Of a stretch of DNA of 64,000 bases, positions 62,971 to 64,000 are shown piece after piece. The first letter of the stretch is position 1. Each line of letters starts with the position of its first letter. Position numbers and translations under genes: made by a program. Below the pieces are notes generated by a model, which saw only the letters and a list, made by a program, of their open reading frames with translations, did not search any database and had not been told where the DNA came from. Location: the NCBI GenBank assembly GCA_002353585.1, contig DEJW01000023.1, positions 1 to 64,000 of the forward strand. Direction: 5' to 3'. This stretch comes from Prevotellaceae bacterium UBA2738. Its GTDB lineage: Bacteria; Bacteroidota; Bacteroidia; Bacteroidales; Bacteroidaceae.

Positions 62971-64000
62971 ACAGTACGTATGAACACTTCGACATACAGC
63001 GCCTGAACGCCATCTCTATTACGGAGGTGGCACAGGCTTTGGGCTGTGAGTTGCGCAGGGCGGGCTCATTACGCAAGACTCTCTGCCCATGGCATGAGGA
63101 CCGTCACCCCTCGCTGACGCTCTATGAGCGTAGCGGCGAGAACCGCTGTCACTGCTTTGCATGTGGCAAGGGCGGGTCGGTCATAGATTTCGTGATGCAG
63201 AGCAAGCAGTGCGACTTCAAGGAGGCATGCAGTTGGCTCTCCAGCAGGTTTGGCATAATAAGTGTGAGTGCCCCTCACATGCCAATGTCAAAACCTCAGT
63301 CCAAGCCCAAACCGAAGGAGCCAGTATATACGTACATCCCTCAGGGGATGGCGGATGAGCTGGTGACGGTGGAGAACTCGCTCTGCCAGTGTCTCATGCG
63401 TATGTTCAACACCGAGTTGGTGAGGTGGGCGGCAGAGGAATACCGTATAGGCAGCTATTCCATGAACGACATGGACAATCTCACCGTCTTTCCCAACATT
63501 GACATCGAGGGACGGGTGTGCAACCTCAAGGTGCAGGGCTACGACACTAACCCTCAGTCGCCTCGTTTCTGCCACTGCCTGCAGAATACCACCTACTGGC
63601 TTGGCAAGATATGGGCAAAGGAGGGAAGACTGCCGGGGGATGCTGAATTCCGCTCCGAATGCTTGTTTGGCGAACACCTGCTCAGGCAATATCCCAACAG
63701 TCTTTTGGCATTGGTTGAAAGTCCCAAGAATGCCTTGTTCGGAGCTATAGCCTATCCGCACATTACGTGGCTTGCCACGGGCAGTAAGAACATGCTCAAA
63801 CGCAGTGTTCTTGCTCCGCTGCGGGGTAGGGAGGTGATAGTCATTCCTGACCGTGATGCCATCCCGCTGTGGACGGAGGCAATAGACGGAATGAAGGATT
63901 TGGCAAACTTTATGGTCAGCGACTTCTGTGAAAAACAAGCTCCAGAGGACCAGCCCAAGTATGACATTGCCGACTACCTGCAGGCGCAGCATCCTCTGCC
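62967..64000 (+). CDS. CHC2 zinc-finger DNA primase, truncated by window end
   Basis: 344 codons are open to the end of the window. The N-terminal CHC2 zinc finger has Cys39-x2-His42 (CPWH) and Cys63-x2-Cys66 (CFAC, in CHCFACGKGG). A Toprim-like region follows, with LALVESPKNALF and VIVIPDRDA. It begins within the helicase stop codon. Combined with the helicase it makes a primase-helicase replication unit for a mobile element. The C-terminus is outside the window. Confidence 0.85.
   Translation, partial: MNSTYEHFDIQRLNAISITEVAQALGCELRRAGSLRKTLCPWHEDRHPSLTLYERSGENRCHCFACGKGGSVIDFVMQSKQCDFKEACSWLSSRFGIISVSAPHMPMSKPQSKPKPKEPVYTYIPQGMADELVTVENSLCQCLMRMFNTELVRWAAEEYRIGSYSMNDMDNLTVFPNIDIEGRVCNLKVQGYDTNPQSPRFCHCLQNTTYWLGKIWAKEGRLPGDAEFRSECLFGEHLLRQYPNSLLALVESPKNALFGAIAYPHITWLATGSKNMLKRSVLAPLRGREVIVIPDRDAIPLWTEAIDGMKDLANFMVSDFCEKQAPEDQPKYDIADYLQAQHPL

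Overview
This window is chromosomal DNA from a member of the Bacteroidales, most likely Prevotellaceae. The clues are the Bacteroidetes promoter architecture (TTTG, about 19 bp, TAnnTTTG), weak Shine-Dalgarno sequences, a GT3-type glycogen synthase, a DUF4105/Lnb lipoprotein acyltransferase, a GldE-LptC-PpiD block, a DAHP synthase/chorismate mutase fusion, DUF5686 and DUF5103 proteins, and an inositol-lipid operon.

Layout. 1-3.4 kb (minus): glycosyltransferase and glycogen debranching enzyme. 3.5-11.8 kb (plus): MscS channel, phospholipase D-like enzyme, divergent sigma factor, exported protein, HPr-kinase-like protein, S26-type peptidase, PqqD protein and aspS. 12-16.3 kb: two small winged-helix-type proteins, then DUF5103 protein, HtpG and an exported protein on the minus strand. 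16.4-20.8 kb: glycogen synthase and alpha-glucan phosphorylase. 20.8-22.4 kb is almost gene-free and dense in structured repeats. 22.4-27.2 kb: type III-like restriction-modification pair. 27.6-33.1 kb (minus): outer membrane protein, LptC, GldE, PpiD-like foldase. 33.2-38.4 kb: Lnb-like protein, SecA, small acidic protein, tRNA-Arg(TCT). 38.5-45.5 kb (minus): DUF5686 outer membrane protein and a four-gene inositol-phospholipid operon. 45.5-49.8 kb: Phe/Tyr operon behind an attenuator. 49.9-51.3 kb: infC-rpmI-rplT. 51.4-58.2 kb: small ORF, rpe, patatin, FadL-like porin, ECF sigma factor, RelA/SpoT homolog, HicB-like regulator. 58.3-64 kb: accessory DNA with a HindV-like restriction-modification system, an unknown partner gene, a P4/D5-type helicase and a CHC2 primase cut by the window end.

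The clearest regulatory discovery is upstream of pheA. A 25-residue leader ORF with alternating Tyr and Phe codons is followed by a mutually exclusive antiterminator and terminator. This is classic ribosome-mediated attenuation, here controlling prephenate dehydratase, an aminotransferase, DAHP synthase/chorismate mutase and prephenate dehydrogenase.

The most unexplained DNA is 20.9-22.3 kb. It holds a 21-bp array that folds into covarying hairpins, twin hairpins with complementary loops, a 299-bp element with perfect 18-bp terminal inverted repeats and ten AGGTCACT boxes, a duplicated 44-bp promoter, and a 117-bp imperfect palindrome. Heptamer tandem arrays recur at five sites, two of which run into genes. 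All functional statements are read from sequence and family knowledge; no database search was run.
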